Notes: generated by a model from the sequence alone, not told the origin. Numbered from the stretch's first letter, positions 34,676 through 44,220 are shown. The stretch: 64,000 bases of DNA from Bacilli bacterium (GCA_900768345.1 CAAGCO010000004.1:1-64000); one strand, 5' to 3'. Numbers and translations: made by a program.

Positions 34676-37621
34676 ATGAAGAAACTTTTTAATAAAATTT
34701 TATGTATATTTTTTATGATTTTTTCTTTATTTAGTTTTGTGTTTGCTGAAGTTAATCCTGCTTATACTAAATATGAAAATTTAAGTGATACTGAAAAGTC
34801 AAAATATGGTCTTGTACCTGATGAGTTTATTTCTTATTATGATATAAAACCTTCTAATATTTTTACTTATAAGAGATCTTATAAAGCTAATAATATTTTA
34901 CCATCAGTTTATGATCTTAGAGATGTAAATAGTAGTAGACTTATAACTGAAGTTAAAAATCAAAATCCTTTAGGCTTATGTTGGGCTTTTAGTACTAATA
35001 GTATGCTTGAAAGTTATCATTTAGTCGATAGTGGAGAATATTATAATTTTTCTGAAAATGCTCCAGATTATCAAGCACAATATTATGGAGACTCTGCTAG
35101 TTCTAATGGTGGTAATAGTTTAGAAAATGCTGTTAAATATTGGTTTTTAGGGAATGGCCCTGTAACTGAAAAACATTTTGGAAGTTATTTTACAAATAGT
35201 GTTGAAAAAAATAAATTTGATTTTTTAGATTCAAGTAATGCAGCGGTAGATGTTTTAGGTGTAACTTTTTTTAAAGCACTTGATATGTATGAATTAAAGA
35301 AAAAATATACTGGAACTAATATAAAAAATATTGTTACTGAATATAATAATACAATAAAAAATCATATTATGCATAATGGTGCTGTTGCTGCTGGAATAGA
35401 TATGGATTATATGAATTATAATTCGAATTTCTTATATAATCCTGATTATGTTGGCGCTGGAAATGCTGCTCATGCTATAACTATTATTGGTTGGGATGAT
35501 AATTTTGGAAGTGTTACAATAAATGGTACAACTTTAAAAGGATCTTGGATTGCAATGAATTCTTGGGGAGAGAGTAGTTATCCATACTTTTATATTTCAT
35601 ATTATGATGCTGATGTTGTTACTAATATGGTTGGTACTACTAATTCAAGAGCTAAGTCATGGGATAATGCTTATTTTCATACAAATTCATTATCTTCTTC
35701 TTTTGATTACAAATCTAATAGTGTTACTTATGTAATAAATAAAGGTAGTAGTACTGAATCTTTGAAATCAGTAAAAGTATATTATAGATATAGTTCAGAT
35801 GTTAAATTAAACATTACTGTAAGTGATGGAGTTAATTCATACGATTTAGGTGAAAAAACTTTTTCTAAAGGATTATATAACTTCGATATTTCAGATGGCT
35901 TTTTAACTTCAGAACAAATATATATAACACTTTCTGGTGAGGGATTATTAAGTGTATATCCTTATGTATATGTTGGAGTTTATACTAATTCTTTTGAAAA
36001 CGATTCTTCTTTAGAACTATATGGCAAAAATAGCAATTCTTTTCAAAATAGTACTGATAATACATTACATTTCAATGTTATTACTAAAAATATAGATTCA
36101 GCAACTAATTATAATGTTAAGATATATGATACTAATAATAAAGATGTAACTAGTTCGTTTGACGTTAGTATTAAAAAAGAACTAGTAAATGGTCACTCGT
36201 ATTTTACTCTTAAACAAAATAGTAAAATTACTGGTAATATGATAAGTGTAAAAGCAAATATTTTAACATTAAATGATACAATTAATTATTATATTCAGGG
36301 AAATGGTACGGTAAATAATCCATATATTCTTTCAAGTTCAAGTGATATGTATTTAATTAGAAATTATAGAAATTCTTATTTTAAACTTGGTAATGATATA
36401 GATATGTATTATGATACAAATAATAGTAATGGTAAATATTATAATAATGGTAGTGGTTGGATAGGTGAAATATTTAGTGGTACGTTAGATGGAAATGGAT
36501 ATAAGATTAGTGGTATGTTTTCATTAGAGGGTGGACTATTTAGTGATATAACTGATGCGACTATAAAAGACCTTCAATTAGATAATGTTTCTATTGTATC
36601 AAGTAATGATAGTGGACTACTTGGACATTCATTATCTGGTAGTAGTGTCATTTCTAATATTTATATTAGTAATTCAAATGCAATAAATAATGCAGATTCA
36701 GGGGCATTATTTGGTAGTATATATGGTGGAACTATTAAAAATATACATGTAAAAACTGGAGCTTTTTATTCTCAAGGATTTGTTGGAGGTATTGCTGGCA
36801 ATGTAATTAATCCAGAATCTAATATAACTATTAGCAATGTCTTTATTGATGACACGCTAGTATATTCTAGTAATGGAGGAGTTCCTGGACAAATAATAGG
36901 TAATGTACAAATAGATCCAGGATTAACTAATAAATTAATAATTCAATATTCTAGAATTAATATTCCTAATTTTGCTGGAAATACTAATCCTACAAGTATA
37001 TTTGGTAAAAGTAAATATAGTTCATCAAGTGTAACGTTAACTGATAACATTACTTTAAGTGATGAAGATAAACTTATTAAATCTAACTTTAATAATTATG
37101 ATTTTAATAATATATGGGGATATGATACTAGTGTATATTTAAAACTATTTAATAATGAATCAATTAGTAAACCTATACCTGAGATTGATGTTATATTTAA
37201 TAAATATTTAATAAAAGATGATATAGTGTATAATATAATACCGTCTACAACTAGAAATCAATTTATTTCAAATATGATTATAGATGAAGATTTAACCTAT
37301 AAAATATATAATATTAGTGGTAAAATATTATCTGGTGATGAATTAGTAGGAACTGGAAGTTATATAATTATTAGCAATGGCGTTAAAACAAAAACATATG
37401 ATATAGCTGTTTATGGCGATGTTAGTGGGGACGGTAAGGTTTCTATAAAAGATGTTTATTTAATTGCTGATTATGCTATTGCAAATAGTGGAACTAAAGG
37501 ATTAATATTATCTAGTGATGTACAGTTGTTAGCTGCAGATGTAAATAAAGATGGAAAAATAAGCATTACAGATGTATTTAGAGTAGCTGATTTCGCTATA
37601 AATCCTAGTAAGGGTTTCTAA
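34676..37621 (+). CDS. Secreted papain-like (C1) cysteine protease with C-terminal dockerin
   Basis: 981 residues. A signal peptide (1-24, ending VFA) and a C1 protease domain (about 75-315) come first. Active-site residues are visible: Gln96, Cys102 (GLCWAFS), His266 (AAHAITIIGW) and Asn295 (AMNSWGE). Beta-sandwich regions and a GLUG-like beta-helix follow (about 550-745, with DGNGYKISGMF). A type I dockerin ends the protein (911-981), with both calcium loops intact: DVSGDGKVSIKD (915-926) and DVNKDGKISITD (955-966). Dockerins bind cohesins; the next gene encodes a cohesin-like membrane protein. It should therefore be a cell-surface docked protease; its target is unknown. AGGTGA precedes the ATG. 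Confidence 0.9.
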   Translation: MKKLFNKILCIFFMIFSLFSFVFAEVNPAYTKYENLSDTEKSKYGLVPDEFISYYDIKPSNIFTYKRSYKANNILPSVYDLRDVNSSRLITEVKNQNPLGLCWAFSTNSMLESYHLVDSGEYYNFSENAPDYQAQYYGDSASSNGGNSLENAVKYWFLGNGPVTEKHFGSYFTNSVEKNKFDFLDSSNAAVDVLGVTFFKALDMYELKKKYTGTNIKNIVTEYNNTIKNHIMHNGAVAAGIDMDYMNYNSNFLYNPDYVGAGNAAHAITIIGWDDNFGSVTINGTTLKGSWIAMNSWGESSYPYFYISYYDADVVTNMVGTTNSRAKSWDNAYFHTNSLSSSFDYKSNSVTYVINKGSSTESLKSVKVYYRYSSDVKLNITVSDGVNSYDLGEKTFSKGLYNFDISDGFLTSEQIYITLSGEGLLSVYPYVYVGVYTNSFENDSSLELYGKNSNSFQNSTDNTLHFNVITKNIDSATNYNVKIYDTNNKDVTSSFDVSIKKELVNGHSYFTLKQNSKITGNMISVKANILTLNDTINYYIQGNGTVNNPYILSSSSDMYLIRNYRNSYFKLGNDIDMYYDTNNSNGKYYNNGSGWIGEIFSGTLDGNGYKISGMFSLEGGLFSDITDATIKDLQLDNVSIVSSNDSGLLGHSLSGSSVISNIYISNSNAINNADSGALFGSIYGGTIKNIHVKTGAFYSQGFVGGIAGNVINPESNITISNVFIDDTLVYSSNGGVPGQIIGNVQIDPGLTNKLIIQYSRINIPNFAGNTNPTSIFGKSKYSSSSVTLTDNITLSDEDKLIKSNFNNYDFNNIWGYDTSVYLKLFNNESISKPIPEIDVIFNKYLIKDDIVYNIIPSTTRNQFISNMIIDEDLTYKIYNISGKILSGDELVGTGSYIIISNGVKTKTYDIAVYGDVSGDGKVSIKDVYLIADYAIANSGTKGLILSSDVQLLAADVNKDGKISITDVFRVADFAINPSKGF

Positions 37622-37633
37622 GGAGGAAAAATA

Positions 37634-39325
37634 ATGAAAAAAAGGGTTGTATTTCTAATATTAATGTTGTTTAGTTTTAATATTGTTAATGCTGCTGGTG
37701 ATTTAAAATTAGATTGTCCAAGGAAGGCAAATGCTATTTCTACTGTTGAATGTACTTTGTCAGTAAAACCTGATAATTATGAATTAAGAGGAGTTCAAAT
37801 GAATTATAGTGTTTCTGGTGGGACATATTTGGACTTCGTACCTAATAATAGTAATTATACGCCTTATTCACTTAGTAGTGCAGGTACTATATTAAATAGA
37901 AAAACAAATTATACAGGAAGTTCTTATGATAATTTAGGTACTTTAAAAATAAAGATGCCTAGCCGTGGTAATGCAACTGTATCAGTTAGTAATATTATTT
38001 TACTTGATAAGAATAATGATGAACATAATGTAAGTAATGTAAGTAAGACTATAAAAGTAGCAGATGGTAATAATTATTTAAGTAGTATTACATTAAGTGA
38101 AGGAACTATTGATTTTGATAAATCTAAAACTACTTATGAAATTAAAAATATAAATGGTTCTACTATTGAGATAAAAGCTACTTCAGAATCTTCTTATGCT
38201 AAATTAAGTGGTGATATTGGTAAAAAGAATCTTAAATTAGGGCGTAATACTTTTAAGATTACTGTTATTAGTGAATCTGGAGTAAATAGAATATATACTT
38301 TAAATATTTATAGAAATGATAATAGAGATAAAACTAATTTTTTATCTTCATTGGAAGTAGAAAATAACAAGATTACACCAGAGTTTAATAAAAATACAAT
38401 TAATTATACTCTTACAGTAAAAAAAGATGTTACAAGTGTTAAAATTAATGCTACATTAGAAAGTGATAAATCTTCATTTAATAAAGGATATGGTCCTAGA
38501 ACTGTTAATCTTAATTATGGATTAAATAATGTACTTATTAAAGTAACTAGTGAGAGTGGAGCAACTAAAACATATACTATTAAAATTACTAGGGAAGATG
38601 ATAGAAGTTCTAATAATTATTTAAAATCTTTAAATGTTAGTAGTGGAGACTTTATATTCAATAAAAAGACTCTTAATTATTCATTTACAGTACAAAATGA
38701 TGTAACATCACTTAAAGTAATTGCTGTTGCTGAAGATAGTAAAAGTACTGTAAGTGGTGCTAAAACTTATAATCTAAAAGAAGGACTTAATAAAATAAAT
38801 ATAACAGTAACTGCTGAAAATAAACAAAAAAGAACTTATTCTTTACAAGTAACAAGAATAGTTAAAAATATAAGTAAAGAAGTTAATAATAAATTAGGAT
38901 CTTTAGAAATAACTAATTATCAAATTAACTTTGATCCTGAAACAACTATATATAATTTAACTATTGAAAATGAAAAAAGTTTAGATATAGTACCAAAAGT
39001 TCAAGATTCAACTTCATCTGTAGTTATAAACGGTAATGAAAACTTAAAAGATGGAAGTGTTATTAAATTAGTTGTTACTGCTGTAGATGGAAGTACTAAA
39101 GAATATATTATAAATATTTCTAAAAATGAAGAAATAAACAATAATGATAAAAATGAAGATGATCAAAACAAAGAAGATAACAATGTAGTTAAAGTTAATG
39201 AAAACAGAAAACTTCAAATAATTATTGGAGTAGCTTCACTTTTAGTTATTATAATTGTTGTTATATTATTTAGTGTTATTAGTATTAAAAGATCTTTAAA
39301 GAAAAGAGCAGAGTTATGGAAATAA
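37634..39325 (+). CDS. Membrane-anchored protein with cohesin-like N-domain and cadherin-like repeats
   Basis: 563 residues. A signal peptide (1-20) is followed by a beta-sandwich domain at 23-142. Its pattern (VECTLSVKPDNYELRGVQMNYSV, LGTLKIKMP, ATVSVSNIILLDKN) resembles cohesins. Four cadherin-like beta-sandwich repeats follow (about 147-227, 236-321, 329-408, 419-497; each ends in an R/K-x-YTLxI pattern). Then come an acidic Asn/Asp/Glu linker (498-522), a membrane helix (528-550) and a basic cytoplasmic tail. It lies 12 bases after the dockerin protease with AGGAGG between. Proposed as a scaffold that holds the protease on the cell surface. Repeats and anchor are clear; cohesin identity is inferred. 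Confidence 0.78.
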   Translation: MKKRVVFLILMLFSFNIVNAAGDLKLDCPRKANAISTVECTLSVKPDNYELRGVQMNYSVSGGTYLDFVPNNSNYTPYSLSSAGTILNRKTNYTGSSYDNLGTLKIKMPSRGNATVSVSNIILLDKNNDEHNVSNVSKTIKVADGNNYLSSITLSEGTIDFDKSKTTYEIKNINGSTIEIKATSESSYAKLSGDIGKKNLKLGRNTFKITVISESGVNRIYTLNIYRNDNRDKTNFLSSLEVENNKITPEFNKNTINYTLTVKKDVTSVKINATLESDKSSFNKGYGPRTVNLNYGLNNVLIKVTSESGATKTYTIKITREDDRSSNNYLKSLNVSSGDFIFNKKTLNYSFTVQNDVTSLKVIAVAEDSKSTVSGAKTYNLKEGLNKINITVTAENKQKRTYSLQVTRIVKNISKEVNNKLGSLEITNYQINFDPETTIYNLTIENEKSLDIVPKVQDSTSSVVINGNENLKDGSVIKLVVTAVDGSTKEYIINISKNEEINNNDKNEDDQNKEDNNVVKVNENRKLQIIIGVASLLVIIIVVILFSVISIKRSLKKRAELWK

Positions 39326-39777
39326 AAAGATTGGTTAGTATTTTATTAGTATTAGTTCTTATGACTGGCTGTACTAAAGAATATGTTTGTTCTAAAGAAG
39401 AGAAATCTAACGAATTTGATTATTCTATAAAAATGAATTTAGTATTTGATGGAAGTAAGATTAAAAATATAAAATCAGATATTAAGTATAATCTTACTGA
39501 TAAAGGTATGGAAAGTATTGATAGTCTTAAAGAAAATTTAAGTAAAAAAGCTATGGAATATAGTTTATATGATGAAATTAATTTTGATTATAAGATTACT
39601 GAAAAATTAATTGAGGTAACTGAAGAAGTTAGTTTTATAAATAAGAATAAAACTGATAGAGAAAAATTATTCAATCATAAAGATTTATCTATAGTGTATT
39701 TTGATTCTAAATATAAACTTGATGATGTTATTGAGTCACTTAAAAAGAACAATTTTAAATGTAATATGAATGAGTAG
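39316..39777 (+). CDS. Lipoprotein, 153 aa
   Basis: The N-terminus has a lipobox LVLMTGC (Cys19), so lipidation on the outer face of the membrane is expected. The mature part is an alpha/beta domain with YSIKMNLVFDGSKIKNIKSD, similar to small DUF1307-like lipoproteins. Two further Cys residues (25 and near the C-terminus) could form a disulfide. It overlaps the scaffold gene by 10 bases and is the last gene of the operon, so it may assist the protease system. Confidence 0.75.
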   Translation: MEIKRLVSILLVLVLMTGCTKEYVCSKEEKSNEFDYSIKMNLVFDGSKIKNIKSDIKYNLTDKGMESIDSLKENLSKKAMEYSLYDEINFDYKITEKLIEVTEEVSFINKNKTDREKLFNHKDLSIVYFDSKYKLDDVIESLKKNNFKCNMNE

Positions 39778-39794
39778 GGTAATACCTACTTTTT
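39773..39794 (+). terminator. Terminator of the protease operon
   Basis: AGTAGG (39773-39778) pairs with CCTACT (39785-39790), followed by TTTT. Overlaps the stop codon. Confidence 0.65.
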
Positions 39795-39803
39795 AAATGC
39801 AAT

Positions 39804-39829
39804 AAAAAAACTCAAGATAAGCTTGAGTT
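39804..39829 (-). terminator. tRNA-Ser terminator
   Basis: On the minus strand, AACTCAAG and CTTGAGTT (39822-39829 and 39809-39816) form an 8-bp stem followed by a run of seven T. Confidence 0.85.
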
Positions 39830-39838
39830 AATTTCTTA

Positions 39839-39929
39839 TGGCGGAGACAGAGAGATTTGAACTCTCGCACCAGTTTCCCGATCTACACCCTTAGCAGGGG
39901 CGCCTCTTCAGCCTCTTGAGTATGTCTCC
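39839..39929 (-). tRNA. tRNA-Ser (GCT anticodon)
   Basis: A 91-base tRNA. The acceptor stem GGAGACA pairs with TGTCTCC, G is the discriminator and CCA is encoded. The anticodon loop CTGCTAA gives GCT, reading AGC/AGT. The long variable arm (about 18 bases) is typical of serine tRNAs. The T arm carries GTTCAAATC. Confidence 0.95.
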
Positions 39930-39944
39930 ATAAGGCACATATAA

Positions 39945-39973
39945 ATAATACCTTAATATTTTAAAGAAGTCAA
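39945..39973 (-). promoter_or_regulatory. tRNA-Ser promoter
   Basis: On the minus strand TTGACT (39968-39973), 17-base spacer, TATTAT (39945-39950), 16 bases before the tRNA 5' end. Confidence 0.75.
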
Positions 39974-40041
39974 GAAAAAAACTTGTAATATGTGTCAAAT
40001 TTTGATATTATTGTCTTATAAAGATAGAGGAAGTGATATAG

Positions 40042-40281
40042 ATGGATAATGAAGCTATGTTTCAAACTACTGCTATTATAGATATAGATGAACAAATAAG
40101 AAAAGAAGAAGAATTATTAAATACAATAAAAATGGAACCAATTATAGAAAAAACAGTTATAGAAGAAGAACCAGTTATTGCTAAAAAGAAAAAAATGATG
40201 AAGATAACTGATTACTGCTTACTTTCTTTGATTGTTGTTTTAAGTGTTGTATTCATCTTAGTTATAATAAATGTAAGATAA
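40042..40281 (+). CDS. Small C-tail-anchored membrane protein, 79 aa
   Basis: An acidic cytoplasmic N-part (residues 1-45, Glu/Ile-rich) leads to a KKKKMMK stretch and one C-terminal membrane helix (about 57-78). N-in orientation by the positive-inside rule. Ribosome site GAGG about 15 bases upstream, with GTGA nearer. Family unknown. Monocistronic, ending in a hairpin. Confidence 0.6.
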   Translation: MDNEAMFQTTAIIDIDEQIRKEEELLNTIKMEPIIEKTVIEEEPVIAKKKKMMKITDYCLLSLIVVLSVVFILVIINVR

Positions 40282-40288
40282 ATTATTT

Positions 40289-40320
40289 AGACAATATATT
40301 ATTTAATATTGTCTTTTTTT
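40289..40320 (+). terminator. Hairpin terminator
   Basis: AGACAATAT (40289-40297) pairs with ATATTGTCT (40306-40314), followed by T residues. Confidence 0.85.
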
Positions 40321-40420
40321 ATTAATGATATTTATTTTCTCTATGAGTAATGGTTGAAGTCATGACTGTGCTTATGTTTCTTATGATGTTTTGCCAGGAT
40401 TTAGAATAAGATAATTAAAT

Positions 40421-40447
40421 ACTAGTTTGGATTATAACTAGTTTTTT
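40421..40447 (+). terminator. Second hairpin with T-run in the gltX upstream gap
   Basis: ACTAGTT (40421-40427) pairs with AACTAGT (40436-40442), then TTTTTT. It closes a roughly 100-base stretch with no recognisable gene, implying a separate small transcript. Confidence 0.65.
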
Positions 40448-40531
40448 ATTGCTGTTGATATTATTTGAATAGAAATTGTTGTCTTAAACAGTAAAATAGT
40501 ATATAATTTAATTTATTAAAGAGGTGGAATT

Positions 40532-42178
40532 ATGACAAATAAAGATTTAGCTGATTTGATATTTCCAAATATAACTAAAACTATTAAGGATTATGAAAAT
40601 ATATATCCTAATAGAAGAGATAAAGTAGTTACTAGATTTGCTCCTAGTCCTACTGGATACGTTCATATTGGTGGAATATATCAAGCTATAATTGACTATT
40701 TAATCGCTAAAAATAATAATGGAGTATTCGTTCTTAGAATAGAAGATACTGATCAAAAAAGAGAAGTTAAAGAAGCAGTTGAATTAATTAAAAAAGCTCT
40801 TAATTATTATGGACTTCTTCCAGATGAATATGAACTTGATGGTAAAACTGTTGGTGAATATGGTCCTTATGTACAAAGTGAAAGAAAAGAAATATATCAT
40901 GCATTTATTAAATATTTAATTGAGATAGGTCGTGCTTATCCATGTTTTTGTACTAAAGAAACATTAGATGAATTAAGAGTAATGCAAGAACATAAGAAAC
41001 AAAGAACTGGATATTATGGAAAATATGCTAAATGTAGAAATCTATCAGTAGATGAAATGATTCAAAACATTAAAGATGGTAAAGACTATGTAATTAGATT
41101 CAAATCTAATGGTGACTTTGAACGTAAATTTAAATTTAAAGATTTAGTTAAAGGTGATTTAGAATTATCTGAAAATGATGAAGATTTAGTTATTATGAAG
41201 AGTGATAACTTACTTCCTACATATCATTTTGCTCATGTAGTAGATGATTATTTAATGGGAACTAGTCATATTATTCGTGGTGAAGAATGGTTAAGTAGTG
41301 CTCCTAAACATGTAGAATTATTTGATGCTTTTGGATTTGATAGACCTAGATATGAGTATATTCATACACCATTGATTATCAAAAAAGAAGGAAATAGTAT
41401 TAGAAAGATTAGTAAGCGTAAGGATCCAGAAGCTTCTATGAGTTACTATACTGATCTTGGATATCCTAGACTTGCAGTTATAGAATCATTAATGACTATA
41501 ATAAATTCTAATTATGAAGAATGGCATAGAGAAAATCCAAATCTTGCTTGGACTGATTTTCAATATAATCCTGAAAAAATGTCTTCAAGTGGAGCTTTAT
41601 ATGATTTAGAAAAACTTAATAATATTTCTAAAGATATAATATCTAAAATGAGTGCTCATGAATTATATCTTGATAGTTATGAATGGTCTAAAGAACATAG
41701 TGAATCATTAAAAACATTAATTGAAAAGAATCCTGGATACTATGAAAGTATTTTAAATATTGAAAGAGAACAAGAAAAACCTCGTAAAGATATAGTATAT
41801 TATAGTATGATTGAAAGTTTAATTTGGTATATGTATAATGATTTATTTGATTATAGAGATAAAGAATATGAATGGAAAAATATAACAGATAAAGAGACTA
41901 TTAAAGAAATTTTAAATACTTATATGGATAAATATTATGATGTTAATGATGACAAGGATACATGGTTTAATAAAGTTAAAGCTATGTGTGATGAGTTAGG
42001 TTATGCATCAAATATTAAAGATTATAAAAAGAATCCTGAAAACTATAAAGGCAATGTAGCAGATATAAGTACAGTTATAAGAGTAGCTGTTACTACTAAA
42101 TCTAATACACCTGACTTATATGAAATATTAAAACTTTTAGGAAAAGAAGAAATCTTAAGAAGAATTAATTTAATATAA
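40532..42178 (+). CDS. gltX: Glutamyl-tRNA synthetase
   Basis: 548-residue class I synthetase. HIGH-type motif PSPTGYVHIGG (residues 38-48), RIEDTDQKRE, RGEEWLSSAPKH, and the KMSKS-type KISKRKD (about 292-298). The C-terminal anticodon-binding domain is helical. It charges tRNA-Glu. Slightly longer than the usual 470-500 residues, with an insertion after the KMSKS loop (about 320-345). AGAGGTGG precedes the ATG. Whether it also charges tRNA-Gln cannot be judged here. Confidence 0.95.
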   Translation: MTNKDLADLIFPNITKTIKDYENIYPNRRDKVVTRFAPSPTGYVHIGGIYQAIIDYLIAKNNNGVFVLRIEDTDQKREVKEAVELIKKALNYYGLLPDEYELDGKTVGEYGPYVQSERKEIYHAFIKYLIEIGRAYPCFCTKETLDELRVMQEHKKQRTGYYGKYAKCRNLSVDEMIQNIKDGKDYVIRFKSNGDFERKFKFKDLVKGDLELSENDEDLVIMKSDNLLPTYHFAHVVDDYLMGTSHIIRGEEWLSSAPKHVELFDAFGFDRPRYEYIHTPLIIKKEGNSIRKISKRKDPEASMSYYTDLGYPRLAVIESLMTIINSNYEEWHRENPNLAWTDFQYNPEKMSSSGALYDLEKLNNISKDIISKMSAHELYLDSYEWSKEHSESLKTLIEKNPGYYESILNIEREQEKPRKDIVYYSMIESLIWYMYNDLFDYRDKEYEWKNITDKETIKEILNTYMDKYYDVNDDKDTWFNKVKAMCDELGYASNIKDYKKNPENYKGNVADISTVIRVAVTTKSNTPDLYEILKLLGKEEILRRINLI

Positions 42179-42182
42179 TATT

Positions 42183-42205
42183 GACTGCTTATGCAGTCTT
42201 TTCTT
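42183..42205 (+). terminator. gltX terminator
   Basis: GACTGC (42183-42188), TTAT loop, GCAGTC (42193-42198), T-rich tail. Confidence 0.85.
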
Positions 42206-42227
42206 TTAATTTTAGTAATAACTAGAA

Positions 42228-42277
42228 GTTATATCAAAATAACTAATTATTATTTGACATTATATCAAAACGATAAT
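42228..42277 (+). promoter_or_regulatory. Two related inverted repeats overlapping the LysR gene promoter
   Basis: GTTAT-N6-ATAAC (42228-42243) and ATTAT-N9-ATAAT (42259-42277) share the core TTATATCAAAA about 31 bases apart. The second lies inside the promoter spacer. LysR regulators commonly bind such paired dyads in their own control region, so these are candidate operators. Confidence 0.5.
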
Positions 42278-42282
42278 ATTAT
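42254..42282 (+). promoter_or_regulatory. Promoter of the LysR gene
   Basis: TTGACA (42254-42259), 17-base spacer, TATTAT (42277-42282). Confidence 0.75.
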
Positions 42283-42306
42283 ATAGATAGTTAAGGAAGT
42301 GATGCC

Positions 42307-43203
42307 ATGAAGGATGTTAATTTAAACTCTTTGAAAATCTTTTTAGTAGTTGCTACGTCTAATAGTTTTTTAGAAGCATCTAATAAACTTTATATTTCTC
42401 AGCCTGCTATAAGTAAAAGTATAAATAAATTAGAAGAAGATTTAGGAGTATCTTTATTTTATAGAGCTAATAAAGGTGTAACACTAACTTCTGATGGCGA
42501 AATTTTATTAAAGTATGTTAAAGATTCTAGAAAATTGTTATTAGCATGTGAAAGAATGTTATCTTCAAATAATAGTTTAGATTCAGGAAGTATTGTTATT
42601 GGAGCACAATCTCATATAGTTCGTAATTATTTGCTTGAAAAAATAAATAATTTTAGAAGTTTATTTCCAAATGTAATGTTTAGAATAGTAGATTTATCTA
42701 CATTAGAACTTATAGAAGGTTTGGAAAAACACGAATTAGATTTTGTGGTTGATGCATCTCCGATAAATACTCCGTATAATAATTTAAGAATACAGCCTAT
42801 ATATAAATTAGATACATGTTTTATAAAATCTAAAGAAAATAATAAAACTTATAATAAAATCACTGATTTAGAAGATGAATGTATTATTATGCCAATATCT
42901 AGAAGTTCTCTTAGAAAAAATTTATTTAAATCACTTGAAAATATCATTGATATAAAACCTCAATTAGAATATGGAACAGAAGAGTTAATTATTGAATCTG
43001 TTAAAAGAAATATGGGAGTAGGATATGTTGTTAAAGGTGAAACTTTGAAGATTGATAAAAATAAATTGGATATAATCGATTTGAATATTCCACTTCCAAC
43101 TGTTGAGATTAATCTTGTGTATATAGATAGTTATTTAACTCCACTAGCTCGTGAATTTATTAAGAAAGAATTTAATGTTAAAGAGGTTGCCACTAATGAA
43201 TGA
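42307..43203 (+). CDS. LysR family transcriptional regulator
   Basis: 298 residues. An N-terminal winged helix-turn-helix (residues 5-64: SLKIFLVVATSNSFLEASN, LYISQPAISKSINKLEEDLG, LFYRANKGVTLTSDG) and a C-terminal effector-binding domain (about 92-290) are present. It should control the downstream genes and itself through the dyads at 42228-42277. Effector unknown. AAGGAAGTG precedes the ATG. The methyltransferase gene overlaps its end by 8 bases. Confidence 0.93.
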   Translation: MKDVNLNSLKIFLVVATSNSFLEASNKLYISQPAISKSINKLEEDLGVSLFYRANKGVTLTSDGEILLKYVKDSRKLLLACERMLSSNNSLDSGSIVIGAQSHIVRNYLLEKINNFRSLFPNVMFRIVDLSTLELIEGLEKHELDFVVDASPINTPYNNLRIQPIYKLDTCFIKSKENNKTYNKITDLEDECIIMPISRSSLRKNLFKSLENIIDIKPQLEYGTEELIIESVKRNMGVGYVVKGETLKIDKNKLDIIDLNIPLPTVEINLVYIDSYLTPLAREFIKKEFNVKEVATNE

Positions 43204-44218
43204 TAGTTTTATGTTATATAAAAGTTTGTATAAACTAGATAATGTTAAAATAAAAAATATAAAAGATAATACAATTAACTTTATATTATTTGATTCTGAT
43301 TTAAATTTTTATATGATATGTGATAATAGTATTCCAAGTTATTCTTTTGATTTAAATCTTGGAATTATAGATTTGATTAAAAATATAGAACAAACATATA
43401 AAGTTAAAGTTTTAAATTATTTGCCCGTTTGTTATGCGAATGGAAAGTCATTAATAATGGCTTGTAAAATTTCATCTAATAATAGTAGATACTTGAAAGA
43501 AATTGATAATGATATATATAATAATGTAACTCTAATAATTAAAAATAAGGCTGATTATTATTCTGAAGAATATGATGATGAGAGTGTACTTATTGAAAAA
43601 TATCATCGTAGATATAAGATATATAATAAATATATAAAAAAGATATTTCTAACTGAGAAAAAAAGAAAGAAGAAAGAATTTCAATCTTTAATTAAACGGT
43701 TATGTGGAGAGTATAATTCTATAATAGATATTTCTTGTGGTGATAATTTAGATATTTATAAAATATCTAATGAAAATAATGTTGTTGTTTGTAATGATAT
43801 AAGTTTATATCAGTTAAGATGTTGTGAAGAGAGAAGTAATAATGTTTTATATACGAATGATAATATATTAGATTTAAGTTTTAAAAATAATATTTTTGAT
43901 GTATCTTATTGTAAAAATACACTTCATCATATGAACAATGATGAAGAAATAAATACTCTTTTAAATAATATGTATAATATTTCTAATAAATTAGTTATTG
44001 TAGAAATTGAAGATCCTAAAAAAGTAGGTGGGTTCTCTAAAATATTGAATAAATATTTATATATTGATTATTTAAAAGATGCTGGAAAATATTTTTTAAG
44101 TTTTTGTAAGTTTAAGAGAATGATAGATAATAATTTCAAAGATAAATGTAATATAAGCTATTTATCATTTGAAAACGTTCTAGGTAATTATATGATTGCA
44201 GTTGTAGAAAAGAGGTAG
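43196..44218 (+). CDS. SAM-dependent methyltransferase (class I) with extra N-terminal domain
   Basis: 340 residues from the ATG at 43196, which has AGAGGT 9 bases upstream; a longer frame to 43151 would add residues out of the LysR end. The C-terminal half is a class I methyltransferase: IIDISCGDNLDIYK (SAM-binding loop), VVCNDIS, then FDVSYCKNTLHHMNNDEE (motif of type 11 enzymes) and KLVIVEIEDP. The first 150 residues are unlike other methyltransferases and have no recognised motif. The substrate is unknown; co-expression with a CYTH protein suggests a phosphorylated or polyphosphorylated compound. Two-base gap to the next gene. Confidence 0.8.
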   Translation: MNDSFMLYKSLYKLDNVKIKNIKDNTINFILFDSDLNFYMICDNSIPSYSFDLNLGIIDLIKNIEQTYKVKVLNYLPVCYANGKSLIMACKISSNNSRYLKEIDNDIYNNVTLIIKNKADYYSEEYDDESVLIEKYHRRYKIYNKYIKKIFLTEKKRKKKEFQSLIKRLCGEYNSIIDISCGDNLDIYKISNENNVVVCNDISLYQLRCCEERSNNVLYTNDNILDLSFKNNIFDVSYCKNTLHHMNNDEEINTLLNNMYNISNKLVIVEIEDPKKVGGFSKILNKYLYIDYLKDAGKYFLSFCKFKRMIDNNFKDKCNISYLSFENVLGNYMIAVVEKR

Positions 44219-44220
44219 TT

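Noticed and set aside
40448..40531. T-box leader before gltX
   Set aside because: The leader after the terminator is about 80 bases and has no T-box sequence or specifier stem.
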